NCBI GenBank assembly: GCA_003008705.1
Contig: PDUO01000083.1
Location: forward strand, 4,506-68,505
DNA: 64,000 bases
Direction: 5' to 3'
From: Pezicula radicicola
Taxonomy: Eukaryota; Ascomycota; Leotiomycetes; Helotiales; Dermateaceae
Every line of letters begins with the position of its first letter. Positions within the stretch are counted from its first letter, which is position 1. The notes beneath the pieces are model-generated. The model saw nothing but the letters and a program-made list of their open reading frames with translations, was not told the origin of the DNA and did not search any database. The position numbers were made by a program, and so were the translations under genes. Positions 34,510 to 48,841 of this stretch are shown here, piece after piece.

Positions 34510-36634
34510 TACCCTAAAACATAGTCTAGTATATCCGTCGTCCGTAAGTAAGATATCTTCATCGTGTTGTGACTGAGTTATAGCCGGTTGTAGGGGCTAG
34601 AGAGAGCGGTAGACGATAGGTTGGAGAAGGTAGGGAGAACGAATAACCTGAGCGAGAAGGATAAATGTCCTGCAGTAAGTGATCAGGTAGGCAACCTGTC
34701 CTTTGACCGGAGGAACTCTAGTATGGTGAGGGTGCTGGGTAAGCGACCCTAGATTTGAATCTGTCCTGGTCCATAGGACCGGCCATCCAGGTTAAATAGC
34801 TACTTAGGACGACCTTTGTTGTAGGAGGTATGTCCTATATACCCTGTCCTATAACTTATGTCCTACGGCGGTTTCACTCCTGTGACTAACGGAATCCTGA
34901 GACCGGTCTAGAGGCTAGGTAGAAAGTCACGGATGAGAATTCAGGCTTCAACAGATGATTCTGTATAAGACCTTGAAGTACGGCATAAAAACAAAGACAT
35001 AGGACTCATTAATCGAGTCATTGGCGTATGTTGCTTTTACTTCGAGGGAACTGGACAATCAAACTACGCATTCGAGAACGAGCTAGAGTATATGAGGGGC
35101 TAGATCAGAATGTAGCCAAGAACATAGAATCAGGCGAAGCATCTGGGTAGCTAAAGGAGGTGTGCGTTCGGGCAACATCTTGGCGCCGGCAACCTCATCT
35201 CCGCCTATGCTCGACATACTTAGTCATTCAAGAGTTATCGTAGAAGCCCGATATGAGGGGGGCGTTTTATAATCTATGACTTCAGACGATGTATACGTCC
35301 TTCTTATATCGCAAAGCGCTCTTAAAATCCGTGGCCTTAGCTTGTGCTAATCTCCCCTCTTAGTACCCTCGACTTCCCAAATCGCAAATTCTTGTAAGGT
35401 ATTACCTTGTCTTGTCTCTATCAGATACTTCCCGAATAGTATATAATATTGATTTGAAACTTAACAGCGTATATCTTTGTACTAGAGGATAACGCTAGTC
35501 CTATAAATCTTCAGATTATAGGCCTTGATTTAAAGAAGGCTACTTACTACTTTTTGTTACACTAGAAGGCCAGCCAGGTCTATTAGTCGATGTGTACGTG
35601 AAGAATTTCCTATTCCTCTTTTGTAAAATGTAACCTTTATAGCTAAAGTCACGATATAGCTTATCTGTATTCTTTATAGAGGTATTTTTCTTCTCCGAAA
35701 GTTTTCTGTTATAGTCTTCCTCGCATGCTTTAGAGATCCTAATTTCTTTATGTTAAAAGTAACTCGGAATGCGCTACTTGTATGTCGCCGCCTAGTCAAT
35801 TCTAGAGCTCCCTTTTGTGATCTTCAATCCAACCGATACAGAATATCACAGCACACATCGAATTCTGTCCTCTTACTACGTAATATTAGAAGAATTGATA
35901 TATTGAAGTCTGTATATATAGTACCTTCTCTCTCCTTTGTTGAAGAACCCGCTTGTTTAGGAGTGCTAAGTGGCTTTGTTCGGACGTTGCCAATCCGCAC
36001 ACGAGTTACTCAAAGGGGGTTGTGGCTAGAAATCCGATCTTAGCGGATACACGGGTGCAAAATACCCCTCTTATATCCTATAGTAATAACGAATGCGGTA
36101 GATCTTCATAAATAATCAGATATAAGTATCCACTATTGCTGCATCATCTCCGATCCAACCTACCTAATCAAGATCTGTCCCGGCACTTCGCGGATAGCCC
36201 CCGGAGAACCATGCTCCTGCCTCCTAATGAAGCCATCTTTCCGTACAATACGCACGAGCCTTAGTGGAGAGGTCAGTATCATGCAGCTCGTGCTTAAGTC
36301 GCTGGTTATTGTAAAATATAGCAACTACGAACAAGCTTTCGGCACGAGTCTTGCTTTCTGCTTGCTTCCCTCTTCGATCAACTTTTGCGTTTATAGTACG
36401 ACGGGTGTGGGGTGCTCTCCGACCTATCCTAAGGGGTAAAGTATTCTCGTGGGATGGGCATAATACCTCTGATTTTGCACCTGTTAACAGCAAGATGCAG
36501 ATGGACGCGCGCGACGACGGATATAAACACTCTCCATTCCAACCTTGAAAGGGCACAGCATCCCATCCTCCTTCCACGCATCCTTGAGCATCACGTGGTG
36601 AGCATCCAATATGCTTATCCCCTTCACTAGTCCG
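34510..36634. other. Gene-free, partly degraded region
   Basis: About 2.1 kb between the mariner element and the GH30 gene. Short open frames at 35750-36043 and on both strands of 36224-36577 resemble nothing I know. The last few hundred bases are the GH30 promoter side. Confidence 0.5.
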
Positions 36635-38089
36635 ATGAACTATGAAGTCCCCATCGCTGGACTGCTTTCGCTTTCCGTCCTCTTTTCATCGGCAAGTGCC
36701 GATAAAACGACAACTATCAGCCCCGCTACCGGCTGGGGCACTTGGGAAGGATGGGGAGTCTCCCTCGCTTGGTGGGCTGCAGCATTCGGCCAACAGGACG
36801 ACCTCGCAGATATCTTCTTCACGACAAGTTGGACTACCTTCAATGGCATATCGATCCCTGGTCTAGGTCTAAACATCGTTCGTTACAACGCAGGAGCCAG
36901 CAGCTGGAACTCCGCCCCCGATGGGTCTACCATAGTAGAATCCCCTGACATAATCACGAGTCGGCTGATGGATGGGTATTGGTTGGATTGGGACTCTACC
37001 GACCGGACATCAAGTTCGTGGAATTGGAGTGTAGACGCAAATCAACGTGCTATGATGACCAAGGCGCAGAGCAGGGGCGCTACTTATGTTGAGCTGTTCT
37101 CTAACTCACCTATGTGGTGGATGTGCACAAACCACAATCCCTCTGGAAACAATGCCGGTGGTAACAACAATCTCCAAGCCTGGAACTATGATCAACACGC
37201 TATCTATCTGGCCAGCATTGCCTTACAAGCTAAGAATTCCTGGGGCGTCACCTTCACCTCCGTCGAAGCGTTTAATGAACCTATTGATTCTTGGAAAGGC
37301 AACACTGGAACTCAGGAAGGATGTCATTTCGACACCGATACGCAAGCCACAGTCATTACATATCTGCGTGAGGAGCTGAACAATCGCGATCTCTCTGGAA
37401 TTCTCGTTTCTGCCTCTGATGAGAATACGTACGATAAGGCAATTTCCACATGGAACTCTTTCGATGACACAGTTCAAGCGACCGTCGGACGTATAAATGT
37501 GCATGGCTATCAATATCAAGGTGGCAGCAGAGCCGGACTCTACAAGCTCGCAAATGCTGCAGGATTGAATATCTGGAATAGTGAGTATGGCGAAGGTGAC
37601 GCAACCGGGGAGGAACTAGTCAGTAACATCATTTTGGATCTGATATGGTTGCATCCCACAGCTTGGGTTTACTGGCAGGCATTAGATGGAGGTGGATGGG
37701 GTTTGATCGATGCGGATGTTCAAGGCGGGACGATTGGGGATGTCAGTCAGAAGTACTACATCTTGGCTCAGTTCACGAGACATATCAGGGAGGGGATGCT
37801 CATCCTGGATGGGGGCAGTGACTATACTGTTGCAGCCTATGATGCGAGCACGAAGAAGCTGATTATTATTGCGGTCAACTGGGGCTCTGCGCAGTATATC
37901 AATTTCGACCTTTCGGAGTTCAGCGTACCAGGCGTTAATGGTACACTAGTAACGAGATGGAGCACGCAGATTGGAAGTGGTTATCAATATGCGAATTGGA
38001 CTGATACGTACATCAGTGGGACGAAGTTCTGGTCGTATTTTGAAGAGGACCAGGTGATGACTTTCGAAGTTGAGAATGTTCAGCTTTAA
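36635..38089 (+). CDS. Secreted GH30 glycosidase, endo-beta-1,6-galactanase type
   Basis: Single-exon, 484-residue extracellular enzyme. The start at 36635 was preferred over an in-frame ATG at 36611 because it begins directly with a signal peptide (MNYEVPIAGLLSLSVLFSSASA). The mature protein opens with the GWGTWEGWGVSLAWWA segment typical of fungal beta-1,6-galactanases. The acid/base glutamate lies in AFNEP (residue 215) and the nucleophile in NSEYG (residue 317). A beta-sandwich closes the C-terminus. By family, it cleaves beta-1,6-galactan side chains of arabinogalactan proteins. No lesion is visible, and composition is normal between two degraded regions. Confidence in GH30 is high; substrate is by family. 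Confidence 0.9.
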   Translation: MNYEVPIAGLLSLSVLFSSASADKTTTISPATGWGTWEGWGVSLAWWAAAFGQQDDLADIFFTTSWTTFNGISIPGLGLNIVRYNAGASSWNSAPDGSTIVESPDIITSRLMDGYWLDWDSTDRTSSSWNWSVDANQRAMMTKAQSRGATYVELFSNSPMWWMCTNHNPSGNNAGGNNNLQAWNYDQHAIYLASIALQAKNSWGVTFTSVEAFNEPIDSWKGNTGTQEGCHFDTDTQATVITYLREELNNRDLSGILVSASDENTYDKAISTWNSFDDTVQATVGRINVHGYQYQGGSRAGLYKLANAAGLNIWNSEYGEGDATGEELVSNIILDLIWLHPTAWVYWQALDGGGWGLIDADVQGGTIGDVSQKYYILAQFTRHIREGMLILDGGSDYTVAAYDASTKKLIIIAVNWGSAQYINFDLSEFSVPGVNGTLVTRWSTQIGSGYQYANWTDTYISGTKFWSYFEEDQVMTFEVENVQL

Positions 38090-39117
38090 ATAATGCTTAA
38101 TATCTAAATGTTATGGACGAGCGAACTTTATGTCAAGACTCGGATTACGTCTTTAGGCAATCCCGCACACGCCTATGGTGATAGATGTTGCTGCCATGAG
38201 AATTCCAGAAACTGATATTACGGGACAGCGATTGAAGCGCTCGATGAAGAATGTGGGAAAACTAGATTGCGGGTATGTAGACGAGTTAGTTAGATATCAC
38301 GTGTAATAGTAGATACACTCGTTTTGTTCTAGTTTGGAGGTCATATCTGTCTTACTATAGTTATATCCTTAACCAACCTCTTATACTTAGAACCTTAGAC
38401 CTTAGAATATATATTATTTTACCTTATCTATATACTTTATATAATATAGTTTTAAATAGTTATAAGCCTAGGATTCTTCTAACTTTAAGAATATTAAGAA
38501 TTCTATTTATATAAACTAATAAAAGAATAAGGTTCTTTTTAAACGTTTATCCTAGTAGATATAAAGGGGTAAGGGAGTATAACTATATAAGAGCTTAAGT
38601 TATTACTTATCTAAAGTAATAACTAATAATATACTTTAGATTATAATTAAAAATACCTTTATAAGAGGAATAAATCTATTTTAGCCTAATCTAATAACTA
38701 TAGTACTTAGTAAGATAATATCTTCTAAAAATAAGAAGTAGCTATAGGGATTATATTAGGTTAGATTTTTAGTAACTACTAGCTCTAGTAGGAACTCTAG
38801 TATATAGAGGGGGTTAAAATAGAACTTATATTATAGTAGGTAGGCTAACTTAAGGTATACTTAGACTCTTCTTAGGCTCTACTACTTAGGTATACTTAGT
38901 TAGGCACTGCTTAGGTTTACTTACACCCTCGGCTTAGGTTAAAGCAGTAGCTGCTCACGTTTAGAGACTAAAACGGAATAGCGAAAGAAAAAATCAATCT
39001 TAAGTGTATAGGTATTTAGAGGTACACTATGCCTTTCTAATTAGATGCTCAATGCTGTGGACGTGAAATTTCCGTCTTATCATACAAAGTGCCTTGACCG
39101 CGCCCTTATTATTTACC
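38090..39117. repeat. AT-rich RIP-like tract and flanks
   Basis: About 38330-38930 has the same TA-rich, TGG-poor texture as the left arm and mariner region, so it is probably a decayed repeat. No family is recognisable. The borders are normal intergenic sequence. Confidence 0.55.
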
Positions 39118-39968
39118 TTACCCCTGAAACTTCGGCTTTTGATCAATATGCCCATTAAACGCCCTGGCCTGGTGAAGCTCTGTCTTTTGCAGAATCGGTT
39201 TCAAATCTACCTTGAGCTTTTGATATGCATAGGAAGCTTGAAAGGTCTTGTAATCTTCCGCTGTCTTCGTACTACATTCCACGTCAAGGTCAGCATACAT
39301 TTCCCCAAGTTTCCAAATGATAAGAAAAGTAGTACGACTTACCGCACCCACAAAGTCGCCAAATTTCCATGCTTATACACACACTCCTTCAACACTGCAC
39401 AGCTCTGAACCCTCACATCTCCACTGTTCTGCGCCCCTCTAACCCCCTCGGTCAACGCACCCATCTTCTTCATCATCTCGGCCCTCTTCTCATCCTTTGC
39501 CCAAAAGTGCTCCACAACCACATGACTGGTCTTACTCTCCTTCTCTGTATCATTCTCTAGCGTCAAGAACCCCGCTTCAAAATCATAATGATGTAGATCG
39601 TAATCTTTGCTACTGAGGCCCTGCTCGTGTTTAAGTAACTTATCGCCGTCAACGAGTGCCATCTCGCGCTTGAATATTTCGGAGTCGGGATGTCCCAGGA
39701 AGAAACCGACGGCATGGGAGTAGCCTTCTAATCCCCAGAGAGTGTCAGGCTCTCCGTCCAGGTCTTGTGCCCAGTAATAGGAGGTTCCTTGGGCTTCGGT
39801 GGCGGAGACTTCACAGAGGGGAATGAGACGCTCTTGCCACTATTACCTGTTAGCTTGATGGGCTTATTTCGAAATTGGATTTCAAGTGGATCTGCATATA
39901 TGTACTTTTGTAAAGGCGCCAGGACTGCCTACTACCCGTGCGACGACGAAGAATTGGGGCACTGACAT
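39118..39968 (-). CDS. Dimeric alpha/beta-barrel protein (ABM-like), 237 aa
   Basis: Three exons join in phase: 39968-39906, 39839-39343 and 39271-39118. The start MSVPQFFVVARVVG begins a ferredoxin-like strand, typical of dimeric alpha/beta-barrel proteins. SYYWAQDLDGEPDTLWGLEGY follows, like the W-G-x-E-x-Y block of ABM and related monooxygenases. A second half-barrel is suggested by HVVVEHFWAKDEKRAEMM. Repeated folds of this kind occur in cofactor-free monooxygenases and in proteins of unknown activity in secondary-metabolite loci. Exon junctions are GTACAT/ATAG and GTAAGT/GTAG. The function is uncertain; the gene looks intact. It lies on its own strand, between GH30 and the BVMO. Confidence 0.65.
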
Positions 39969-41173
39969 TGTGCAGTATATTCAGGATGATTCGAAACGGA
40001 CACAATAAGATAGATCTTTGAGTGTCTAGAATGCGATTACAGCGCAATAAATTGCGTATCTGGTGATTCATTCAACTTATCATCATGCATAGTCCCCCAT
40101 CCTGACACGGCGTTCCTGAATCGATCCAGCTCCGTTCGGAATGATTTCGGGATATTTACGAGCAGGCTTGACTCTCGGGTACTCGTAACGATTCCGGACT
40201 GTGAACTCCCCCGCCACATATTTTGGAGCGGGAAACGCCTACAGTCCAAAAATACGGGATGATGGATCTGAGCGAGCTTCCGGGTATGTAAACCTGTATC
40301 AGTCGTTACCGGAGAAAACCTTTGCCATTAATACAGGATGGCCACGATTTTTACATTTGGGGAAGCAAAACTGGCTACGAGAAATGCTGTTAGACCCAAC
40401 ACACTACAGCCTTGCTAGTCTTCATCTGCTTCTCCTTGCGTGGTGCTTTGCCTATCATACCATAGTCCCCCCTCGGCGTTACAGACCATAGGAAAGTTTA
40501 ATACTAGCATCAACCCAATCAATTTCCAACTCATTCTACTTATACACTTACTGCTGGTACACATCGACGGAGTTAATAAGCCAATATGCCGTGCTCCGGG
40601 GTGGTAGGAGGAAGCTGATGGGTCATGATAAAGCTGGAGTTTGGAGCGTGGAAACGCCATGACGAGCGGCCGTCCTCGTATATGACCGGGTTCTTGGAAG
40701 CATTGTTGGTGCGCACCGGCATTGTGCCTCGCAAAAAAGACAACATGTTGATTACTTTTACTTGTGTTGTACCGCAGCTTTTTGGATGCAGAAACAATAG
40801 CAAGTAAAGCGATGCAAACAGCCAACCTATAAAGTATTTTCTGGCGGGCCGCCCTTTGGGGTTCGGATGCGGTCTCTGGTCCCACGACGGATCCTCAAGA
40901 CCGATTCGGTAAATAATACAGACTTCAGCGACTGGGTAACGCTTAAAGCGCCTACAGTACTTGGTAAAAAGTCCGCTCTTTAGCGATTGGTTCTATATTG
41001 GGTAAATGGTGTGAACTTGGGCCACGGCGGCCCCTCAGATGGCGATTGAAGCAGCGTCCGGACATTATATATGTGTTCAGTTTTCTGGTATCTTGGCCAC
41101 AATTGTTCAATTGCTGTGTTCTGCTATATCTTCAAAGTTTCCGGCCTGATAATCGAGAAGACGCCCAAGCAGC
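39969..41173. other. Intergenic, no supported gene
   Basis: About 1.2 kb between divergent genes. Minus-strand open frames at 40415-40885 and 40573-40803 have no known similarity and no convincing splice context. Confidence 0.45.
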
Positions 41174-43087
41174 ATGGATTTCACATCGGAAAGTTTTGTG
41201 ATTAAGGATGAGCCGATTGAAAATACCGGACCGCTGAAGGTTAGAGTCATCGGTGCGGGTTATTCTGGAATATATCTTGGTATCCGCATTCCACAACGAT
41301 TGCGAAACATAGACCTGCAGATCTATGAGAAGAATGAAGGGATCGGTGGAGTTTGGTGGGAAAACAGATATCCAGGATGTGCTTGTGACATCCCGTCGCA
41401 CTCTTATCAATTCACCTTCGAGCCGAATCCGAACTGGTTGGGGTTTTATGCTACATCTACAGAGATATGTCAATATTTACACAAGGTAGCTGAAAAGTAC
41501 GGGGTGCCAAGATTCGCGAAGCTGCAGCATCAAGTGACACAGTGTTCGTGGGATGACACCCTCAAGAAATGGTATGTTCCATGTTCGGCTCCCGTCATTC
41601 GGATCGACTTTAGCAATCTGCTAATAACGGCATAAGGAAGCTTACAGTGGCGAACCTTGTAACAGGGGAAACAGTCAACGAAGAGGCAGATGTTATCATA
41701 TCGGCGAAGGGCGCTTTAAACGAGGTTGCGTAGCCCAAGATACGAGGGCTGAAAGACTTTACTGGAGAATTGATGCATTCAGCCGCGTGGAAGAAAGAGT
41801 ATGTCGACCTCTTCTAGTTGCTTGAACCTCCCTTACTGAAAGCTTTAGCCATGATTTTAAAGATAAGAAGGTTGGTGTGATCGGGGGTGGATCAAGCTCG
41901 ATTCAGATTGTCCCTCAGATACAAAGAGAAGAGGGCATCCACGTGAGTGTTTTTGTACAGGGGAGGACGTGGATCTCCAATCCCTTTGGAGACCTCACAA
42001 TGTTGAAGTTGGGACTCGATCCGCAAAATTTGACCTGTTAGTCCCGTAACCAGACTTATGATATTGGCGGGGTTGAACAGCTACTTACGCAATTATTGCA
42101 GTTTCTCCAGAAGAACGCCAGCGATTTGCGGATGACCCGGAATTCTATCTTAATTTTCGAAAGATCATTGAGGAAGACGGTAATGCAGCGCACTATGCCA
42201 CCCAGAAAGATTCTTCAATGCAGGCTGAATTCCGCCAAGCATTCAAAAACATGATGAATCAAAAGCTCTCTAAGAAGCCAGAGATCGCGGACGCTTTGAT
42301 ACCTTCCTTCGGCGTAGGCTGCCGAAGGTTGACACCTGGACCAGGGTATCTAGAAGCATTAACAGAAGACAATGTCGATTTTATCACAACTGAGATCTCC
42401 TGTATCCATCCTGACGCCATTGAACTCGAAAATGGAAAACGGATTAACCTCGATGTACTAGTATGCGCAACAGGTTTCGACACCACAGGAAAGCCACCAT
42501 TTACCGTTACTGGAAAATATGGTGCTGACCTAGGCGAGCACTTCAAGCCTTACCCGCGAACCTATCTATCCATTGCAGTCGATGGGTTTCCTAATTTCTT
42601 TCTGATGTTAGGTCCGAATGCTGGAATTGGAGCCGGATCATTGACTGTCATGGCTGAATCCCAGGGAGATTATATGGTCAAGTTGATACGGAAATTGCAG
42701 AAGGAAGACTACCTCTCAATGATGCCTAAGAAGGCCTGAGTCAATGACTATATGGATTATGTGGGGGAGTACTTCAAAAGAACGGTCTACATGGATGAAT
42801 GCAACAGTTGGTACAAACATGACGGTGGTAAGGGAAACAGGGTCACTGGCCTTTGGCCTGGAAGCATTTCTCACAATATGGAGGCTTTGAGAGCGCCAAG
42901 ATGGGAGGATTTTGATTTTGAGGGCAAAGATGACAACCAGCTGAGGTGGTTAGGGAATGGCTGGAGCGAGTGCCAGCTTCCTGGCGGAGACGCATCTTGG
43001 TACTTGAACCCAGAGGTCGTAGATGTCCCACCGACCGGGTTTGCCGAGGGTGGCCCCAAGCATAAGCAAGTACCTTTCTCTCACTGA
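41174..43087 (+). pseudogene. Baeyer-Villiger flavin monooxygenase with two in-frame stops
   Basis: FAD/NADPH Baeyer-Villiger monooxygenase that would insert oxygen next to a ketone. It starts MDFTSESFVIKDEP. The first dinucleotide motif is VIGAGYSGIYLG, then GGVWWENRYPG. The BVMO fingerprint FTGELMHSAAW matches FxGxxxHxxxW, followed by the second motif GVIGGGSSSIQ and the late CATGFDT block. Exons join well, for example TG|G across a GTATGT donor and T|TT at the FSPEER exon. Two nonsense codons interrupt it. TAG at 41731-41733 lies where VAWPKIRG is expected. TGA at 42737-42739 lies between MPKKA and VNDYMDYV, probably from CGA. The rest is normal in length and motifs. Confidence 0.88.
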
Positions 43088-43587
43088 GACGAAATGCCGA
43101 GGTAAAAGCGAGGGCTTCCAGCAGAATAAGCAGAGTGTAGATTGTTATCAATATATCAAGGGATTCCCACTCGAGAATGTTGCTGGCCGTGTAATTATTC
43201 CAATTTATTCGATTGCCATATCCAGCGACGATGCTCTCAAATTTTGTCCATCTGACTTCAGTTATTATAATAGTATGTATGTATATTATTTGGCTTGGCG
43301 TACTGTATCTATCTTGCTTGGTCCGATATCAACCCCGCACGCGGGTGTCGTCGGCGTCAATCAAAACATGGCGGGGGTTAGCCCACTTCTCCCTCTAAGA
43401 TAAGGAAGCATACAGGATCAACATCGTACTGTACCTGATTAACCAAACATCGATTTACTCCTCCCAGAGAGTCTTTCTTTTCCTTCTTCTCCCCCCTCTT
43501 CTCTCCCTTCTTCTCCTTCTCCCTCTTCTTCTTCTTCCTCTTTTCCCCTACCTGAGCCAGACCAAATCCTGTTGACCACGGTCCGGA
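43088..43587 (+). promoter_or_regulatory. Promoter and 5' leader with pyrimidine-rich tract
   Basis: A nearly pure C/T run spans 43471-43549, ending about 40 bp before the start codon of the Zn2Cys6 regulator. Such tracts are common in fungal core promoters just upstream of the transcription start. The left part is the 3' side of the BVMO. Confidence 0.5.
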
Positions 43588-45840
43588 ATGCCTCGGCCAG
43601 CCATCCGTCCCGAGCACCGACAACGGGTCTCGGCGGCCTGTCGCCCTTGTAAAGCGTCCAAGAAACGATGCGATTCAGAGCATCCTTGTGCGCTATGTAT
43701 TAAACGTGACCGAGTCTCCTCTTGCGTCTACTCTGCACCTGTAGATCGACGTCGCCCGAGAAACTCAGAGCAAATTTCAGCGCGACATGCCAGTCCCGCA
43801 AGTATATCGGTGAACAGAAGTGTAACTTCCGCAACCCCTCGAAGCTACTCCTGGCCTCCCAAGGAGCCCCAGATATCAATGGAGCATGAGACTCCAGCTG
43901 CAATGGAAGACGTGTACTTACCGAAGAGTCGCATCCTCCTCACTTCAGCAGGCGAGAAAGGTACATAATGGCTGATATATGAGCCCAAAACAGAAGCCGA
44001 TAGCTGATTGCCATAGTGTATACGGGAGATACTGCCTCGCTATCTTTCTTACAATTTCTCCGTCAAGTTCTCAACCAGCAAATGGGGCCATCTCTTTTCA
44101 CGGAAAACAAGCTTCACAACGTTATGCTTGAGGTTCCGCAGCATGGGAGCATTCAGTATTTCGAGCAAGATCCGAAAATGGTGCGACTCCTCATGGAAGG
44201 CTTTTTCGTATCGGTTAGTTCCTTGCTTCCAGGTGATGCTTCAGAATACTGATCGACCTTTCTCAGTCGAGTGGATTTTTGGACATCTATACGAAATCGG
44301 AGATGGCCGAATTGCTGATAGGTATGGATAATGTAAGCAGCAAGGCAACAGACTACAGGTCTGCGGCATTGTATGTTGCAATTGCGATTGGAGGACAGTC
44401 TCGTGCGGATAGCCCTCTTGATTTACAGTATGCGAGAGAGTACTTTGCCCGTGGGCAACGAGCAGCCTTTGCAGGAATGCTAGAAGACCCTAGCATTGAC
44501 CTGATCCGCCTGTTTCTATTAATGGCATTCTACATGCTTGGTGCATGCCGGAGGAATACAGCATTTACGTATCTAGGAATCGCTGCGAGGGCGGCGCATA
44601 CTCTGGGACTTCATGCCACTGCAAAGTCGCGTGCATTTGATGATGCTGAGGAAAATCTTAGGTAAGTTCGTGCTCTGGAATTCGGTGAGGTGAACTAATG
44701 TTGTAAAAGGTTGCGTATATGGAGAAGTGTTACGATTATAGATATGGTGGTCAGCTCCATCCTCGCAAGACCGCCGGCAACAGTCCGAACGTGCGCTAGC
44801 AGCCCTTGTGATAGAAACATCTACAAGCCTTATTGCCAAACAAGTAATCTGGCCGTGAATGCGGCTTTTCGGGCTTGCACTATTATTCGCGATATCATCA
44901 AGGACTCTGGCGAGACCACGAACGCGGACACCGCTTCGGCCAATAAGTCTCTTGATAAGCTAAAACAATGGGTTGCGGACCTACCAAACGAACTTCGACG
45001 ATTCTCGGAAACGGTGCCACTGGAGTCCTCCGACCACGCACTTGTTGTTGGCAATTTACATGTCGCTTGCGTTTACTATTTCACAGTGATGCTCGTGACG
45101 CGGCCCTTTCTCATATCATATTTGATGTCCCGTCTTCCAAAAAATTCCAGTGAGGCAACTTTCGAAACACGAACTACAGAGCCTGTAGAGGACATTAGAT
45201 TGGCCCAAATTTGCATCGATACAGCAATATACATGGCGCAGACCTCACGCCATGCCCTAGCAGCTGGAGTTCTACTGAATAACATGTGCATTATGAAGTA
45301 AGACTCATTTCTTGCTAAGTAGAATATATATATTTAAGCTAAATGGTCTCTAGGGCATGGTTATTCGCAGCGGGACTAGTGCTTGGATTCTCTATATTTG
45401 GTCACGGGGAGGTAAGATTCGATGTAGAAGAGGCTTTCCAATCAGTCCGCGAAGTTCTTGAGAAGTTCTCTCATCAAAGTCCTCAGGGCAAGCATTACTA
45501 TGAGGTGCTTACTAGCTTCAACAATGCAATCAGTCAACATCGCCAGCGAATAGCTCAACAACAGCGGCTCAACAATGCTCCATACATAACTCAAATTCTT
45601 CGTATCGAAATCAATGATACCTTGAATCAGCACTCCTCAACGCCTAATGAAACGAACCAAGAATTTCATGGCACAGATACAGGCAGTCTTGAAAATTGTC
45701 CCAACGCGGAGATGAGTTTGGGCACCAGCCAACTTGACAGTAATTTTGATCAGATTATTGCTAGCTGGGATATCATTGCCAACCAGATATCAGAAAACTA
45801 CCCCTTTGATATCCCCGAAGGACTTTTTACAGAGATATGA
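43588..45840 (+). CDS. Zn2Cys6 transcription factor, intact
   Basis: Five exons join in phase: 43588-43960, 44017-44213, 44267-44661, 44710-45297 and 45354-45840. The N-terminal binuclear zinc cluster reads ACRPCKASKKRCDSEHPCAL, followed by CIKRDRVSSC. All six cysteines are present. The middle homology domain follows (ARGQRAAFAGMLEDPSIDLI, MLGACRRNTAFTYLGIAARAAHTLGLH). An acidic, asparagine-rich tail ends at 45840. Such proteins bind CGG-type sites in the nucleus and control adjacent clusters. Its position between the BVMO and the amine oxidase suggests it regulates one or both. No nonsense codon is visible, unlike the regulator at 25847-28662. Confidence 0.9.
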
Positions 45841-47051
45841 AGCGTGGGGGGAAAAGACTCTGAAGGAGCCATCTCTAGCTTGGCGAACATCGTGACCAAA
45901 GACGCTCCAACCCTGTTTCTACTAGCTCGCGATTACCGGCAAGTGTTCATTCAGTGCTAGAAAAAGAAGAAGTGAACTGATGAGATTAAGTAGACCCGAG
46001 AAGGAGCATTCTAAGACACATGGCATCGTTGACGAGCTCGACGGCAGGTGCTTATAACCCCGTGCAAAGGTCTGTCCATTGGACCTAGGTATTAGAACCA
46101 TACGGAGCGAAAACCAAGCAGACAACTGCCTTCAACTATTTTCCGTAGTATTCCATGATCGATGATAGATAACACGAACTAGGACTTTATCTGCCGTTTA
46201 GGATTTGGCTTGCAATGCTCAAGGCGATCTCAGATACGAATGGTTGATTGAGTGAACGTTTTACAGAATAGATTGACCAGATGTAAGGAATCTTGATAAA
46301 AGTTGTACACTCTCACGGTCGAATATTTATTACCTCATTGGGTCATCAAGGAAACTATGGAAGGATTATCGTGGACCAACCATCGCGGGTTCGGTCGCTA
46401 GGAAGGGTCCATCCATCTATATGTGTATATATTGAACCTTTCGTCTATAGATTATAGTATGATAACTGGATCGAGTGCCCAATTCTTCACTGTACAAGTC
46501 CTTTTTGTGCTTCTTTGAGCTCGTTAGATGCCATGCAGCGATAGGAACAACTCAACTTCAGTAGCTCTGTGAATATTATGCTCCTTGACAATTTTAACAC
46601 TGACAGATGTATAGACGACACGGTGCACAAATGTAGGGGCAAGACAGAACCAAAATTAACAACCAAAAGATATTGTACCCACTAATGTGATATTAGGATA
46701 TTGGTATCACACTTTATAATAGCAAATTACAGCTTTACAATTTTCTGTTCATAATGATTCCAACAAGAGTTAAAGCGTTCACAAAAACTCCCTACTTGTT
46801 GGCGATAACTTGGATCTAGCAAACCTATACTAATTGCTCGTTTTTGATTGCCTAAATAGTCGCTCGTCGGAATTGAACTCAATCTAGAAAAAAGTCCCGT
46901 TTGTGGGGTTTTGGCGATTTGGCCGTGGCGCCAGCTGATACAACAATACCAATTCTGTTATAATTTACTGGGAAATTCCAGCTATAAAGCTCAATTCACT
47001 CTCGACATACACAACTATTTAGGATTTTACTTCTTTCAAACACCACCTACA
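45841..47051. other. Intergenic between regulator and amine oxidase
   Basis: About 1.2 kb, mildly AT-rich. It holds the 3' end of the regulator and the promoter of the amine oxidase. No gene is supported. Confidence 0.5.
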
Positions 47052-48719
<1,668 letters not shown>

Positions 48720-48841
48720 AAGGCGATGGAATGTTAGTTTACGTGACAACAACCAAGAATTTTAGATTTGAGAAATTCCTGCATTCTTTGAGATGTCCAA
48801 GGTTATCCCCATCTATCTATGCCAATGCAGCTGCACGAATC

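Noticed and set aside
35750..36577. Several open frames before the GH30 gene
   Set aside because: Short, overlapping on both strands, and without recognisable similarity.
40415..40885. 156-codon minus-strand open frame with a hydrophobic segment
   Set aside because: No known family and no splice context; kept as intergenic.
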